Source: Pseudoduganella namucuonensis (GTDB lineage: Bacteria; Pseudomonadota; Gammaproteobacteria; Burkholderiales; Burkholderiaceae_D). From it: DNA of 64,000 bases. The position numbers and the translations under genes were made by a program. Below, piece after piece: positions 1-8,869 of the stretch. Location: contig NZ_FPBO01000035.1 in the NCBI RefSeq assembly GCF_900116645.1, forward strand, positions 33,537 through 97,536. Direction: 5' to 3'. Within the stretch, counting starts at the first letter, position 1. The number at the start of each line of letters is the position of its first letter. Under the pieces are notes generated by a model. That model searched no databases. It was not told the origin of the DNA and worked only from the letters and a program-made list of their open reading frames with translations.

Positions 1-27
1 CAACTGTTTTTTATGGAGGGCGTCAAC

Positions 28-1689
28 ATGGGTATCGGCAACTGGAAGATAGGAGTCCGGCTGGCGGCCGGGCTGGGCGTGTCGCTCTTGTTCATGATCG
101 GCATGTCGGTCAGCGGCATCGGCAACCTGGGCAGGGTCAACGACGCGACCACCGACCTGGCCACCGACAAGGTGCCCAAGGTGATCGAGGCTTACGAGGC
201 GGTGGGCGGCGTCAACGACATCGCGCGCGCCATGCGCAACGCGATGCTGTCCACCGACCCCGAGACGGTCAAGAAGGAGCTCAAGCGGGTAGACGACAAG
301 AAGGTGGAAATCGCCGGCCATCTCGACAAGCTGGACAAGCTCATTTCCGACGACGACGATCCCGAAAGCAAGGCCAAGCTCAAGGCCGTGCTGGCGGCGC
401 GCGACCGCTACCTGGTGGTGCAGACGGCCTTCCTGGCCAAGTCCGGCGACGCGGAAAAGCGCGACGAGAACGTGGCCTATCTGCTGACCACGGTGCGCAA
501 GGAGCAGACCGCCTACCTGAACGCGCTGACCGACCTGGTGAAATACCAGAGCGCTGCCGTCAACAAGGCGGCGGCCGAGGCCAACGCGGCCTATGTCGGC
601 GTGCGCACGATGATGATCGTGCTGACCGTGGTGGCGACGGCGTTGGCTGCGCTGGTGCTGTACTGGGTCACGCGTAGCATCACCGGGCCGCTGAACCGCG
701 CGGTCAGCCTGGCCGAGGCGGTGGCGGACGGCGACCTGACCATGAAAATCGAGTGCGACACCCGGGACGAGACCGGCCAATTGCTGCGGGCGCTGGGCAA
801 TATGAACGACAGCCTGGCGCGCACGGTCGGCAAGGTGCGATCCGGCACGCACACCATCACCAACGCCTCAAACGAGATCGCCACCGGCAATATGGACTTG
901 TCCAGCCGCACCGAGCAGCAGGCCTCCAGCCTGGAGGAGACCGCCTCCTCGATGGAGGAGCTGACCTCCACCGTGACGCAGAACGCCGACAACGCGCGCC
1001 AGGCCACGGCGCTGGTGGTGGCCGCGTCCGACTTCGCCAGCAAGGGCGGCAAGGTGGTGGGCGAGGTGGTGACCACCATGGGTGCCATCAAGGAAAGCTC
1101 GAACAAGATCGTCGACATCATCGGCGTCATCGACGGCATCGCCTTCCAGACCAACATCCTGGCCTTGAACGCGGCGGTGGAGGCGGCGCGCGCGGGCGAG
1201 CAGGGCAGGGGCTTCGCGGTGGTGGCGTCCGAGGTGCGCAACCTGGCGCAGCGCTCGGCCGCCGCGGCCAGGGAGATCAAGGCGCTGATCGGGCAATCGG
1301 TGGAGACGGTCGACGCCGGCGCGCGGCTGGTGGACGAGGCCGGCGCCACCATGGACGGCATCGTCAAGGCGGTGCGGCAGGTGGCCGACATCATGACCGA
1401 GATCAGCGCGGCCAGCCAGGAGCAGAGTTCCGGCATCGCGCAGGTGAACCAGGCCATCGTGCAGATCGACGACGCCACGCAGCAGAACGCGGCGCTGGTG
1501 GAGGAGGCGGCGGCGGCCGCGCAATCGATGCGCGACCAAGCCGAGATGCTGGCCGAGGCGGTCAGCGTGTTCCGGATCGCGGGGCAGCAATACCACGTGG
1601 AGCAGAGCGGGGCGCGCGCCGTGGTGAAAGCGGCGCCGCAAAAGCGCATCGCCGCGACGGCCTCCGGCGACGGCTGGGAAGAGTTCTAG
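28..1689 (+). CDS. methyl-accepting chemotaxis protein
   Basis: Transmembrane chemoreceptor that signals to CheA/CheW. The 553-residue protein has a first membrane helix near residues 8-30, a periplasmic helical ligand domain to about 190, a second membrane helix near 192-213, a HAMP linker, and a cytoplasmic signalling domain with the highly conserved hairpin tip (FQTNILALNAAVEAARAGEQ) near residues 372-395. The last five residues, GWEEF, match the xWxxF pentapeptide that tethers CheR/CheB, so adaptation by methylation is expected. The ATG at 28 is chosen over one at 13 because GGAGGG lies just upstream of 28 and includes the bases following 13. The ligand cannot be read from sequence. It stands alone, with no che genes next to it. 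Confidence 0.95.
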   Translation: MGIGNWKIGVRLAAGLGVSLLFMIGMSVSGIGNLGRVNDATTDLATDKVPKVIEAYEAVGGVNDIARAMRNAMLSTDPETVKKELKRVDDKKVEIAGHLDKLDKLISDDDDPESKAKLKAVLAARDRYLVVQTAFLAKSGDAEKRDENVAYLLTTVRKEQTAYLNALTDLVKYQSAAVNKAAAEANAAYVGVRTMMIVLTVVATALAALVLYWVTRSITGPLNRAVSLAEAVADGDLTMKIECDTRDETGQLLRALGNMNDSLARTVGKVRSGTHTITNASNEIATGNMDLSSRTEQQASSLEETASSMEELTSTVTQNADNARQATALVVAASDFASKGGKVVGEVVTTMGAIKESSNKIVDIIGVIDGIAFQTNILALNAAVEAARAGEQGRGFAVVASEVRNLAQRSAAAAREIKALIGQSVETVDAGARLVDEAGATMDGIVKAVRQVADIMTEISAASQEQSSGIAQVNQAIVQIDDATQQNAALVEEAAAAAQSMRDQAEMLAEAVSVFRIAGQQYHVEQSGARAVVKAAPQKRIAATASGDGWEEF

Positions 1690-1711
1690 CCCGCCCGATC
1701 GCGTTCCATGC

Positions 1712-3202
1712 CTAATACCCTATTTTGAAACTGGACGAAATCGAACTAGGCAGACTGGCCGGCAGGGCGATGACCAAAGCGTCGTCCCGCTGCGTCCATT
1801 TCAAGGCCGCTTTGCTACCCAGCAGGCTTACGGACTTGACGGGACGGCTCTCGTGCGCCGAATTCTTGCCCAGGGACGCGATGCGGACTTCGCCCGCCGG
1901 TTCGCCCAGGGTGATGGCGTACAGGTGGCCGTCCTTGGTGGTGAAGCGGATGTCGGCCGGCGTGTAAGCCGCGGTTTCCTTGAAGTGCCCCGCTTCCGCC
2001 TTGGTCGGTCCTTCGCCGAAGATTTTCCATGGCCGGGTGCCGTAAATCGCGTCGCCGTTGACCTTCATCCAGTCGGCCATCTGCGCGACGAATTGCAGGC
2101 ATTCGGGCGGCAGGCTGCCGTCCGGGTACTGCACCACGTTCAGGAGCAGGTTGCCGTTCTTGCTGACGATGTCCGCCAGCATGTAGACGACCTCCGCGGT
2201 TTTCTTGTACTTGTAGCCTTCGCTGTAAAACCAGTCGCCGATCGATGTATCGGTTTGCCACGGCAATGCTTGTATCCCCTCCATCACGCCGCGCTCCACG
2301 TCCTGCACCCCCGCCTTCGCCAGGAATTCGCCGGAACCAATAGCCTTGTGGTTGTACACCGCCTCGAGCTTGCCCTTGTGGGCGGCCATATTCCGGTTGT
2401 AGAAATCGGCCACCAGGGTGCGACCGACCACGCCAAAGGGAATCCCGCCATCGGAGTACAACAGGTCCGGCTGATACCGGGTGAGCAGATCGGTCATGCG
2501 GTTGAACCATTGCTGGTGCCAGGCCGGATCCTTGGCGTACCAGGTTTCGGCATTGTGGTACAGCTGGGTGTGCGCGGGGTGGTACAGGTCCGCGTAGGCC
2601 GGATCGGCGCCGTCGTAGGGCACGCCTTTTTGCGGCCCGGTCTGGTCGGCGTTGTGGCTGGTCGTGAACCAGCCATAGCTGGCGCCCAGATGCTCCGACA
2701 CGCCGAAGCGCAGGCCGGCACGCTGCGCCGCGTCGCGCCAGGCGCCGACGATGTCGCGTTTCGGCCCCGTCTTCACCGCGTTCCAGCGATGGTGCCGGGA
2801 ATCCCACAGGTCGAAATTATCGTGGTGCACGCCCATCGACACGAAATACTTCGCGCCGGCCGCCTTGTACAAGGCCATCAGCGCTTCCGGGTCGAATTTT
2901 TCGGCCTTCCAGAGCGGGATGATGTCCTTGTAGCCGACCTTGCCGGGGTGGCCGTAATGTTCAAGGTGGTGCTTGTACTGCGGCGAGTCCTGGACATACA
3001 TGTTGCGCGCGTACCAGTCGCCGGCGCGCGGCACCGACTGCGGGCCCCAGTGCGACCAGATGCCGAACTTGGCGTCGCGGAACCAGTCGGGCGCCGTGTA
3101 GGTGTTGAGGGATTCCGCGTCGGGCTTGAAGGGCGCGGGGGCCGCGTGAGCGACATTGCTTGTTGCCATCAAGGCACAGAGGGCGAGCGAGGGTAGTTTC
3201 AT
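1712..3202 (-). CDS. secreted alpha-L-fucosidase, GH29 family
   Basis: Glycoside hydrolase expected to release terminal alpha-L-fucose from glycans by a retaining mechanism. The 496-residue protein begins with a clear signal peptide (about residues 1-20, ending AHA), so it acts outside the cytoplasm. GH29 landmarks are FGIWSHWGPQSVPR near 46-59, HHDNFDLWDS at 126-135, and LLYSDGG at 247-253, where D251 fits the catalytic nucleophile. GGGA precedes the ATG by about 8 bases. No fucose transporter or catabolic genes are adjacent, so this looks like a stand-alone degradative enzyme. Family assignment is strong; the exact substrate linkage is unknown. Confidence 0.9.
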   Translation of the reverse strand: MKLPSLALCALMATSNVAHAAPAPFKPDAESLNTYTAPDWFRDAKFGIWSHWGPQSVPRAGDWYARNMYVQDSPQYKHHLEHYGHPGKVGYKDIIPLWKAEKFDPEALMALYKAAGAKYFVSMGVHHDNFDLWDSRHHRWNAVKTGPKRDIVGAWRDAAQRAGLRFGVSEHLGASYGWFTTSHNADQTGPQKGVPYDGADPAYADLYHPAHTQLYHNAETWYAKDPAWHQQWFNRMTDLLTRYQPDLLYSDGGIPFGVVGRTLVADFYNRNMAAHKGKLEAVYNHKAIGSGEFLAKAGVQDVERGVMEGIQALPWQTDTSIGDWFYSEGYKYKKTAEVVYMLADIVSKNGNLLLNVVQYPDGSLPPECLQFVAQMADWMKVNGDAIYGTRPWKIFGEGPTKAEAGHFKETAAYTPADIRFTTKDGHLYAITLGEPAGEVRIASLGKNSAHESRPVKSVSLLGSKAALKWTQRDDALVIALPASLPSSISSSFKIGY

Positions 3203-3305
3203 GTGTCCCGGTATTGATTTTTATATATAAAAAACTCACGGGACCGATTTTAGACCATTCTTCGCCGAGCGCGAACTGTTTTTTGCGCCGCCCGCCTGCC
3301 GGCGC

Positions 3306-4352
3306 CTATTGCCCCGGGTTCGGGGCGGCGGCGTGGATGGCGTCGATGCGCGCCACCACGTCCGGCGGCAGCACCGTGCCGAAGGCGTCGATGTTCTGCT
3401 CCAGCTGCGCCAGCGTGGTCGCGCCGATGATGGTGGAGGCCACGAACCAGCGCGAGTAGCACCAGGCCAGCGCCATTTGCGCCGGCGTCATGCCGTGCGC
3501 GCGCGCCAGCGCCGCGTACTGCCCCACCGCCGCCACCACGCCCGGGCGCAGATAGCGCGGGCTCCAGGTCGGCGGGAAGATGGTCAAGCGGCCGCGCGCC
3601 TTCGGATCGTCGAGGTACTTCGCGCTGAGCTGGCCGAAGGCCAGCGGGCTGTAGGCCAGCAGGCCCACGTTTTCGCGGTGGCAGGTCTCGTCCAGCAGGC
3701 TGGTCTCGAAGTGGCGCGCGGCGAGGTTGTACAGGTTCTGTATCGTGGCGATGCGCGGCAGGCCCTTCATCTCGGCCCGCTTGACGAACTCGCACACGCC
3801 CCAGCTGGTTTCGTTCGACACGCCGATGTGGCGGATCTTGCCCTCGTCCACCAGCCTGCCCAGCGCCGCCAGGGTGTCCTCGATGGCCACCGACGCGCGG
3901 TCCTTGGACGGATCGAACACGTTGGCGCCGAAGATGGGCGCGTTGCGGCTGGGCCAGTGCAATTGGTATAAATCGATATGGTCCGTTTGCAGCCGCCGCA
4001 GGCTGGCCTCGACGGCGGCGCGGATGTTGGCCTCGTCCAGGTTGTTGGCGCCGCCGCGCACCCAGTGCATATACGGGTTCGGGCCGGCCACCTTGGTGGC
4101 CAGCACCACGTCGCCGCGCTTGCCGGTCTTCCTCAGCCAGCTGCCGATGTGGCGCTCGGTGGCGCCCTGCGTTTCGGCGCGCGGCATCACCGGATACATC
4201 TCGGCGGTGTCGATGAAGTTCACGCCGCGGGAGAGCGCGTAGTCGAGCTGGCTGTGCGCCTCGGCCTCGCTGTTCTGCTCGCCGAAGGTCATGGTGCCCA
4301 GGCACACCTTGCTGACCTTGAGGCCGCTGCCGCCCAATATCGTGTATTCCAT
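3306..4352 (-). CDS. aldo/keto reductase, Tas-like
   Basis: NAD(P)H-dependent oxidoreductase of the aldo/keto reductase superfamily. The 348-residue protein resembles Escherichia coli Tas throughout (start MEYTILGGSGLKVSKVCLGT; TMTFGEQNSEAEAH). The catalytic tetrad is visible: D48 and Y53 in FIDTAEMY, K87 in LATKV and H132 in LYQLHWP. A longer frame reaches 4445, but that stretch runs through a 22-bp inverted repeat; ATG at 4352 has GGAG 9 bases upstream and matches the family's N-terminus. Substrate is unknown. Tas was found in E. coli by suppression of a tyrosine/phenylalanine auxotrophy, which does not define its role here. Confidence 0.93.
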   Translation of the reverse strand: MEYTILGGSGLKVSKVCLGTMTFGEQNSEAEAHSQLDYALSRGVNFIDTAEMYPVMPRAETQGATERHIGSWLRKTGKRGDVVLATKVAGPNPYMHWVRGGANNLDEANIRAAVEASLRRLQTDHIDLYQLHWPSRNAPIFGANVFDPSKDRASVAIEDTLAALGRLVDEGKIRHIGVSNETSWGVCEFVKRAEMKGLPRIATIQNLYNLAARHFETSLLDETCHRENVGLLAYSPLAFGQLSAKYLDDPKARGRLTIFPPTWSPRYLRPGVVAAVGQYAALARAHGMTPAQMALAWCYSRWFVASTIIGATTLAQLEQNIDAFGTVLPPDVVARIDAIHAAAPNPGQ

Positions 4353-4388
4353 TGCTCGCTCCAAGTCGTGTGATGGCGTCGAAGTGGC

Positions 4389-4433
4389 GAGCTGAGCCCC
4401 ATTTGGGGCCAGGCCCCAAATGGGGCTCAGCTC
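4389..4433. repeat. perfect 22-bp inverted repeat
   Basis: Two 22-base arms (4389-4410 and 4412-4433) are perfect reverse complements separated by a single A. It lies between the stop of pyrD and the start of the aldo/keto reductase gene, both on the minus strand. There is no T-run on either side, so a classical intrinsic terminator is not obvious; it could still fold as a strong RNA hairpin or be a REP-like element. Confidence 0.8.
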
Positions 4434-4448
4434 GGCTGGCGGCACGGG

Positions 4449-5489
4449 TCAGCGGCGGATGGCGTCGGCGCAGTCGCGCACCAGGGCCGAACCGGCGTAG
4501 ATCAGGCCGCTATACAGCTGCACCAGTTGCGCGCCGGCGTCCATCTTCACCTTGGCGTCCGCGCCGCGCATGATGCCGCCCACGCCGATGATGGGCAGGG
4601 CCTCGCCCAGCTCGGCCTTGAGCAGGCGGATCACCTGGTTGGACAGTTCGAACACCGGCGCGCCGGACAGGCCGCCGGCCTCGGCGCCGTGCTGCATGCC
4701 CTCCACCGCCGCGCGGCTGAGCGTGGTGTTGGTGGCGATCACGCCGTCGATCTGGTGGCGCAGCAGCGCGTCGGCGATGTTCTTGACCTGGTCGCCGTCC
4801 ATGTCCGGCGCGATCTTCAGGGCCAGCGGCACGTAGCGCTTGTGCTGGTCGGCCAGCCGCCGCTGCGCCTGCTTCAGCTGGGCCAGCAGGCCGTCCAGCT
4901 CGGAACCGCCCTGCAGCTGGCGCAGGTTCTTGGTGTTGGGCGAGGAGATGTTCACCGTCACGTAGCTGGCGTAGGGGTAGACCTTTTCCAGGCAGTGCAG
5001 GTAGTCGTCGGCGGCGCGCTCGATCGGCGTGTCGGCGTTCTTGCCGATGTTCAGGCCCAGCACGCCCTCCTTGTTCTGGTAGAAGCGCGACGACTGCACG
5101 TTGGCCACGAAGGCGTCCACGCCGCCGTTGTTGAAGCCCATGCGGTTGATGATGCCGTGCGCGGCCGGCAGGCGGAACATGCGCGGCTTGGGGTTGCCGG
5201 GCTGCGCGCGCGGCGTCACGGTGCCGACCTCGATCGAGCCGAAGCCCAGGTCGGCCAGCGCGTCGATGTAGGCGCCGTCCTTGTCCAGGCCGGCGGCCAG
5301 GCCGACCGGGTTCTTGAACAGGATGCCCATCACCGTGCGCGGGTCCGGCTTGGGGGCGCGCACGAAGGCGCGCGTCAGGCCCAGCGCGGAGGCGCGCTTG
5401 AGGGCGGGCAGGGTGAAGTGGTGGGCGGCTTCGGCGTCCATCGAGAACAGCACGGGACGCGCGAGGGAATACAGGAATTTGTCGGACAT
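4449..5489 (-). CDS. pyrD: dihydroorotate dehydrogenase (quinone), class 2
   Basis: Oxidises dihydroorotate to orotate in pyrimidine synthesis and passes electrons to quinone at the inner membrane face. The 346-residue protein has the class 2 N-terminal extension, NPVGLAAGLDKDG near 60-72, NRMGFNNGG at 115-123, the catalytic-serine segment NISSPNTKNL at 180-189, and the FMN-binding GVGGI near the C-terminus. The ATG at 5489 gives the usual length; an open frame continues upstream but overlaps the bpt gene. It is 32 bases downstream of bpt on the same strand, so the two are probably cotranscribed. Confidence 0.97.
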   Translation of the reverse strand: MSDKFLYSLARPVLFSMDAEAAHHFTLPALKRASALGLTRAFVRAPKPDPRTVMGILFKNPVGLAAGLDKDGAYIDALADLGFGSIEVGTVTPRAQPGNPKPRMFRLPAAHGIINRMGFNNGGVDAFVANVQSSRFYQNKEGVLGLNIGKNADTPIERAADDYLHCLEKVYPYASYVTVNISSPNTKNLRQLQGGSELDGLLAQLKQAQRRLADQHKRYVPLALKIAPDMDGDQVKNIADALLRHQIDGVIATNTTLSRAAVEGMQHGAEAGGLSGAPVFELSNQVIRLLKAELGEALPIIGVGGIMRGADAKVKMDAGAQLVQLYSGLIYAGSALVRDCADAIRR

Positions 5490-5521
5490 TGGGGGGCCAC
5501 CGGAAAAAAGTAGCCCGTATT

Positions 5522-6250
5522 TTACCTCGCCAGCACGCCCCACTGTCCCTTGACGCGCGCCTCCAGCGGCTGGAAGTTGATCTTGTAGGACATCTTCGGG
5601 CTGTCCGCTATCCAGTAGCCGAGGTAGACGTAGGGCAGCCCGAGTTCCTGCGCCTGGGTGATCTGCCACACGATGTTGTAGGTGCCGAAGGAGGCGCCCT
5701 CGACGTCCGGGTCGAAGAAGGTGTAGACCGAGGACAGCCCGTCCGACAGCACGTCGATGATGCTGACCATGCGCAGCGTGCCGTCCGGCTCGCGGAACTC
5801 CACCAGCCGCGTGTTGACGCGGCTTTGCAGCAGGAACTGCGCGTACTGGTCGCGGCTGTCCTGGTCCATGCCGCCGCCGGCGTGGCGCGTGCTCTGGTAG
5901 CGCAGGTACAGGTCGTAGTGCTCGTCCGAGAACGACAGCGTGGCGACGCCGGCGCGCAGCTTGCCGTGGCGCGCCCAGGCGCGGCGCTGGCCGCGGGTGG
6001 GCACGAACTGGCCGGCCACCACCCGCACCGGCACGCAGGCCTGGCAGCCGTCGCAATACGGCCGGTAGGTGAAGATGCCGCTGCGGCGGAAGCCGTTCTT
6101 GACCAGCTCGGAATAGACGTCCGCGTTGATCAGGTGCGACGGGGTGGCGACTTGCGAGCGCGCCTGGCGGTCGTCCAGGTAGCTGCAAGGGTAGGGCGCT
6201 GTCGTATAGAACTGCAGCGTCGCAAAGGGGAGGTCATTCAGATGCGTCAT
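5522..6250 (-). CDS. bpt: aspartate/glutamate leucyltransferase
   Basis: Transfers leucine from Leu-tRNA to proteins with N-terminal aspartate or glutamate, marking them for ClpS/ClpAP degradation (bacterial N-degron pathway). The 242-residue protein has the N-terminal cysteine cluster (PYPCSYL, then CDGCQAC) typical of the arginyltransferase fold, and the C-terminal YLGYWI...KMSYK...QPLE segment. GGGA lies about 8 bases upstream of the ATG. It sits directly downstream of aat, whose product handles N-terminal Lys/Arg, so the two leucine-adding enzymes of the same pathway are adjacent. Confidence 0.95.
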   Translation of the reverse strand: MTHLNDLPFATLQFYTTAPYPCSYLDDRQARSQVATPSHLINADVYSELVKNGFRRSGIFTYRPYCDGCQACVPVRVVAGQFVPTRGQRRAWARHGKLRAGVATLSFSDEHYDLYLRYQSTRHAGGGMDQDSRDQYAQFLLQSRVNTRLVEFREPDGTLRMVSIIDVLSDGLSSVYTFFDPDVEGASFGTYNIVWQITQAQELGLPYVYLGYWIADSPKMSYKINFQPLEARVKGQWGVLAR

Positions 6251-6325
6251 GCACGTGTCCCGTCAGTGCCAATGTCTTTGATCCTATCATAACGCGTCCG
6301 GCCGGGAACAGTGTGAACGCGCGCA

Positions 6326-7057
6326 CTAAACTGTGGCGGATGGATACGGCGGCGCGGGCCGCCAGTCGCGGATCGGGGGCAGCGCGATGTTGCGCCGCAG
6401 GTGCGCGAGGAATTCGGCGCGCGGAATGGGCGCGGCGCCCAGCGAGGCCAGGTGGCCGGTTTCCTGCTGGCAGTCGATCATGGCCACGCCGTGGCCGCGC
6501 AGGAAGTGCACCAGGTAGGCCAGCGCGATCTTGGAGCCGTCGGTGACGCGCGCGAACATCGATTCGCCGTAGAACATGCGGCCGATGCACACGCCGTAGG
6601 CGCCGCCCACCAGTTCGCCGTCCAGCCACAGTTCGGACGAGTGCGCGTAGCCGAGCCGGTGCAGGCCGGTGTAGCCGGCGATGATGTCCTCCGAGATCCA
6701 GGTGCCGGGGCCGTCGCGGCGCGGGGCGGCGCAGGCGCGCATCACGTCCTCGAAGGCGAAGTCGAAGCGCACCTCCCAGCGGCCGCCGTCGGCCGCGCTG
6801 CGCTGCACCTTCCGGATGGCCTTCTTGAGGCTGTCCGAGACTCGGAAGTCGGCCGTCATCAGCACCATGCGCGGGTCGGTGCTCCACCACAGGATGGGCT
6901 GGCCCTCGGAGAACCAGGGGAAGATGCCGCGCTGGTAGGCGGCCAGCAGGCGCGCCGGCGACAGGTCGGCGCCGGCGGCCAGCAGCCCGGGCGCGTCGGT
7001 GGTCAGCGCTTCATCGACGTCGGGAAAGGGGGTGTGGGCGTCCAGCCAGGGGATCAT
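6326..7057 (-). CDS. aat: leucyl/phenylalanyl-tRNA--protein transferase
   Basis: Adds leucine or phenylalanine to N-terminal Lys/Arg of proteins to create N-degrons read by ClpS. The 243-residue protein carries family landmarks: the GIFPWFSEGQPILWWSTDPR segment near 45-64, the GGAYGVCIGRMFYGESMFAR segment near 152-171, and DCQQETGHLASLGA near 192-205. Its start ATG overlaps the stop of the upstream NUDIX gene by four bases (ATGA), indicating translational coupling. It lies 75 bases upstream of bpt in the same transcription direction. Confidence 0.96.
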   Translation of the reverse strand: MIPWLDAHTPFPDVDEALTTDAPGLLAAGADLSPARLLAAYQRGIFPWFSEGQPILWWSTDPRMVLMTADFRVSDSLKKAIRKVQRSAADGGRWEVRFDFAFEDVMRACAAPRRDGPGTWISEDIIAGYTGLHRLGYAHSSELWLDGELVGGAYGVCIGRMFYGESMFARVTDGSKIALAYLVHFLRGHGVAMIDCQQETGHLASLGAAPIPRAEFLAHLRRNIALPPIRDWRPAPPYPSATV

Positions 7058-7626
7058 ACGTCACTGCGCATGGGCTTGGAGATGTCCAGGGTGTGGAAGC
7101 CGTAGGCGCCGCCCTCGCGCATGCGGACGCGGTCGGCGAAAAACAGTTCCAGCGTGGCGCGGATGGTGGGGAAGGCGAGTTCGTCCCAGGGGATCTCGTC
7201 CTCGCTGAACATCCGCACGTCCAGGCTTTCCTCCCCGGGGGCGAAATCGAGGTCGCGCAGGGTGGCCAGGTAGAACATATGCACCTGGTGCACGCGCGCC
7301 ACGTTAATCAGGGTAAACAGCTGGCCCAGCTCGATGTTGGCGCCGGCCTCCTCCTCGGTCTCGCGCACGGCGGCCTCGGCGGTGGTTTCATTGTTTTCCA
7401 TGAAGCCGGCCGGCAAGGTCCAGTAGCCGTAGCGCGGCTCGATGGCGCGCTTGCACAGCAGCACCTGCAGCTTGCCCTCGCGCTCCCAGACGGGAACCGA
7501 GCCCAGCACCATCTTGGGGTTCTGGTAATGGATGGTGGTGCATTGCGCGCAGACGTAGCGCGGGCGGTTGTCGCCGGCGGGGACGGTCAGCTCGACGGGA
7601 TGGGCGCATTCGGAGCAGAATTTCAT
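7054..7626 (-). CDS. NUDIX hydrolase with N-terminal zinc ribbon
   Basis: Hydrolase of a nucleoside diphosphate linked to another group. The Nudix box is intact (GFMENNETTAEAAVRETEEE followed by AGA), giving the metal-binding REtEEE residues. Two N-terminal CxxC pairs (CSEC, CAQC) form a zinc ribbon, as in NudC-like relatives. ATG at 7626 gives 190 residues starting MKFCSEC, the usual N-terminus for this group; a GTG at 7656 would add ten residues, and neither start has a good ribosome binding site. The gene overlaps aat by four bases and may be co-translated with it. The substrate cannot be inferred. Confidence 0.85.
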   Translation of the reverse strand: MKFCSECAHPVELTVPAGDNRPRYVCAQCTTIHYQNPKMVLGSVPVWEREGKLQVLLCKRAIEPRYGYWTLPAGFMENNETTAEAAVRETEEEAGANIELGQLFTLINVARVHQVHMFYLATLRDLDFAPGEESLDVRMFSEDEIPWDELAFPTIRATLELFFADRVRMREGGAYGFHTLDISKPMRSDV

Positions 7627-7767
7627 GGGAGCGGGCAGGTTCGGGGCATTGGTCACGTTTTCGCTTACTTTACACCGATTGCGTGCTCTACGCGTAGTGT
7701 GGCGGCACGCTATGCAGTTATCGTGCCAGATATAAAAGTTCTATGATCCGGGTTTTTAGGATAAATA

Positions 7768-7796
7768 TTGCCTAAAGCGGCGAACTGACCTATAAT
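7768..7796 (+). promoter_or_regulatory. sigma-70 promoter of the initiator tRNA gene
   Basis: TTGCCT at 7768-7773 and a perfect TATAAT at 7791-7796 are separated by 17 bases. The tRNA gene starts 13 bases after the -10 box. This is the cleanest housekeeping promoter in the window. Confidence 0.85.
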
Positions 7797-7808
7797 ACGT
7801 TCATCAGA

Positions 7809-7885
7809 CGCGGGGTGGAGCAGTCTGGCAGCTCGTCGGGCTCATAACCCGAAGGTCACAGGTTCAAATCCTGTCCCCGCAACCA
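7809..7885 (+). tRNA. initiator tRNA-fMet (CAU)
   Basis: The 77-base gene folds as a complete cloverleaf with anticodon CAT, the GGTTCAAATC T-loop and an encoded CCA end. Two initiator marks are present: the first base pair of the acceptor stem is a C/A mismatch, and the anticodon stem has three consecutive G:C pairs (CGGG...CCCG). It has its own promoter and is followed by a terminator. Confidence 0.97.
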
Positions 7886-7891
7886 AATACT

Positions 7892-7931
7892 AAAAGCCGT
7901 TGACACTCTCCCGAGTGTCGACGGCTTTTTT
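7892..7931. terminator. intrinsic terminator after tRNA-fMet
   Basis: Near-perfect 17-base arms (AAAAGCCGTTGACACTC and AGTGTCGACGGCTTTT) enclose a TCCCG loop and end in T6. The A-run on the opposite strand means it can also end transcription of the methyltransferase gene coming from the other side. Confidence 0.9.
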
Positions 7932-7941
7932 CATTTCCGCA

Positions 7942-8793
7942 TCACACCGTGGCCCGTACCATGCGGGTGGCGCTGCCCAGGTGCAGCTGGTCGCCGCGGC
8001 CCGCCAGGTACATGGCCGCCATGCGCTCGCGGTCGAAGTGCTCGACCCGGCTGTAACCGAGGCCGCGCAGCATGCGGTCCAGCGCGTCCGGATGGAAGTT
8101 GCTTTTCCAGGGCTCGCCGCCATGGGCCAGGCTGGCGGAAATGGCGTCCATCGCGGCGCGGTCGGCCGGCGCCTGCAGCTCGGGCGCGACGACGTAGTCG
8201 AACACCACGCTGGAGCCGGGCGCGCAGCCGGCGATGTGGCGCAAGGTGTCTTCCACGTCCCCCGGTTCCAGGTAGAGCGTGACGCCCAGCCACGAGAAGC
8301 AGGCCGGCGCGCCGCGGTCGAATCCCGCCGCCGCCAAGGCCGGCGCCAGCGCGCCCTCCTCGAAGTCGGTGGCGACATAGCTGAGCGTCGCCGGGACGGG
8401 AATGCCGGCCGCTTCCAGCAGGCCGCGCTTCCATCGCTGGGTGGCCGGCAAGTCCACCTCGAACAGGCGCGCCGCCGCCGTGTCGCCGCGGTAGGCCATC
8501 GTGTCCAGGCCGGCGCCCAGCGTGACGTGCTGTGTCACGCCGCGCCGTCGCGCGTCGCGCCAGCTGTCCTCGGCCAGGCGGCTGCGGATCACCAGTATCG
8601 TGCGCAGCGCCGTGGTGGAGGGCTCGTTGAGCTTGTCGATGTCGGCGCGCAGCCGCGCCTCCTCCTCGGCGCCGAGTATTTTCAGGGCCAGCGGGTCGTC
8701 CAGTATCGGCGGCCGGTCCAGGAACTGGTGCGCCGCGCGCAGGCGGGCCACCAGCATGGCGCTGGGTTTCGGCGGGATGGTTTCAGTATGCAT
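7942..8793 (-). CDS. class I SAM-dependent methyltransferase, TIGR00027/LCMT-like
   Basis: Putative S-adenosylmethionine-dependent methyltransferase of the leucine-carboxyl-methyltransferase-like group that is widespread in actinobacteria and proteobacteria. The 283-residue protein shows the SAM-binding glycine motif TLGAGLDTMAYR near 91-102, an acidic strand end (FEVDLPATQ) after it, and the FSWLGVTLYLEP segment characteristic of the group. A strong GGAGGA ribosome binding site lies 5 bases before the ATG. The substrate is unknown. It is transcribed alone and converges with the tRNA gene at a shared terminator. Confidence 0.85.
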   Translation of the reverse strand: MHTETIPPKPSAMLVARLRAAHQFLDRPPILDDPLALKILGAEEEARLRADIDKLNEPSTTALRTILVIRSRLAEDSWRDARRRGVTQHVTLGAGLDTMAYRGDTAAARLFEVDLPATQRWKRGLLEAAGIPVPATLSYVATDFEEGALAPALAAAGFDRGAPACFSWLGVTLYLEPGDVEDTLRHIAGCAPGSSVVFDYVVAPELQAPADRAAMDAISASLAHGGEPWKSNFHPDALDRMLRGLGYSRVEHFDRERMAAMYLAGRGDQLHLGSATRMVRATV

Positions 8794-8869
8794 GTCGTCC
8801 TCCGTGTATGGGGATCGTAGCCGAAAGCCCGGCGTTGCGCGAGGTTCAACCGTGCTTTATGCTGCCTGG

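Noticed and set aside
13..27. ATG at 13 as start of the chemoreceptor
   Set aside because: The bases after it (GGAGGG) are the ribosome binding site for the ATG at 28, which starts the typical N-terminus.
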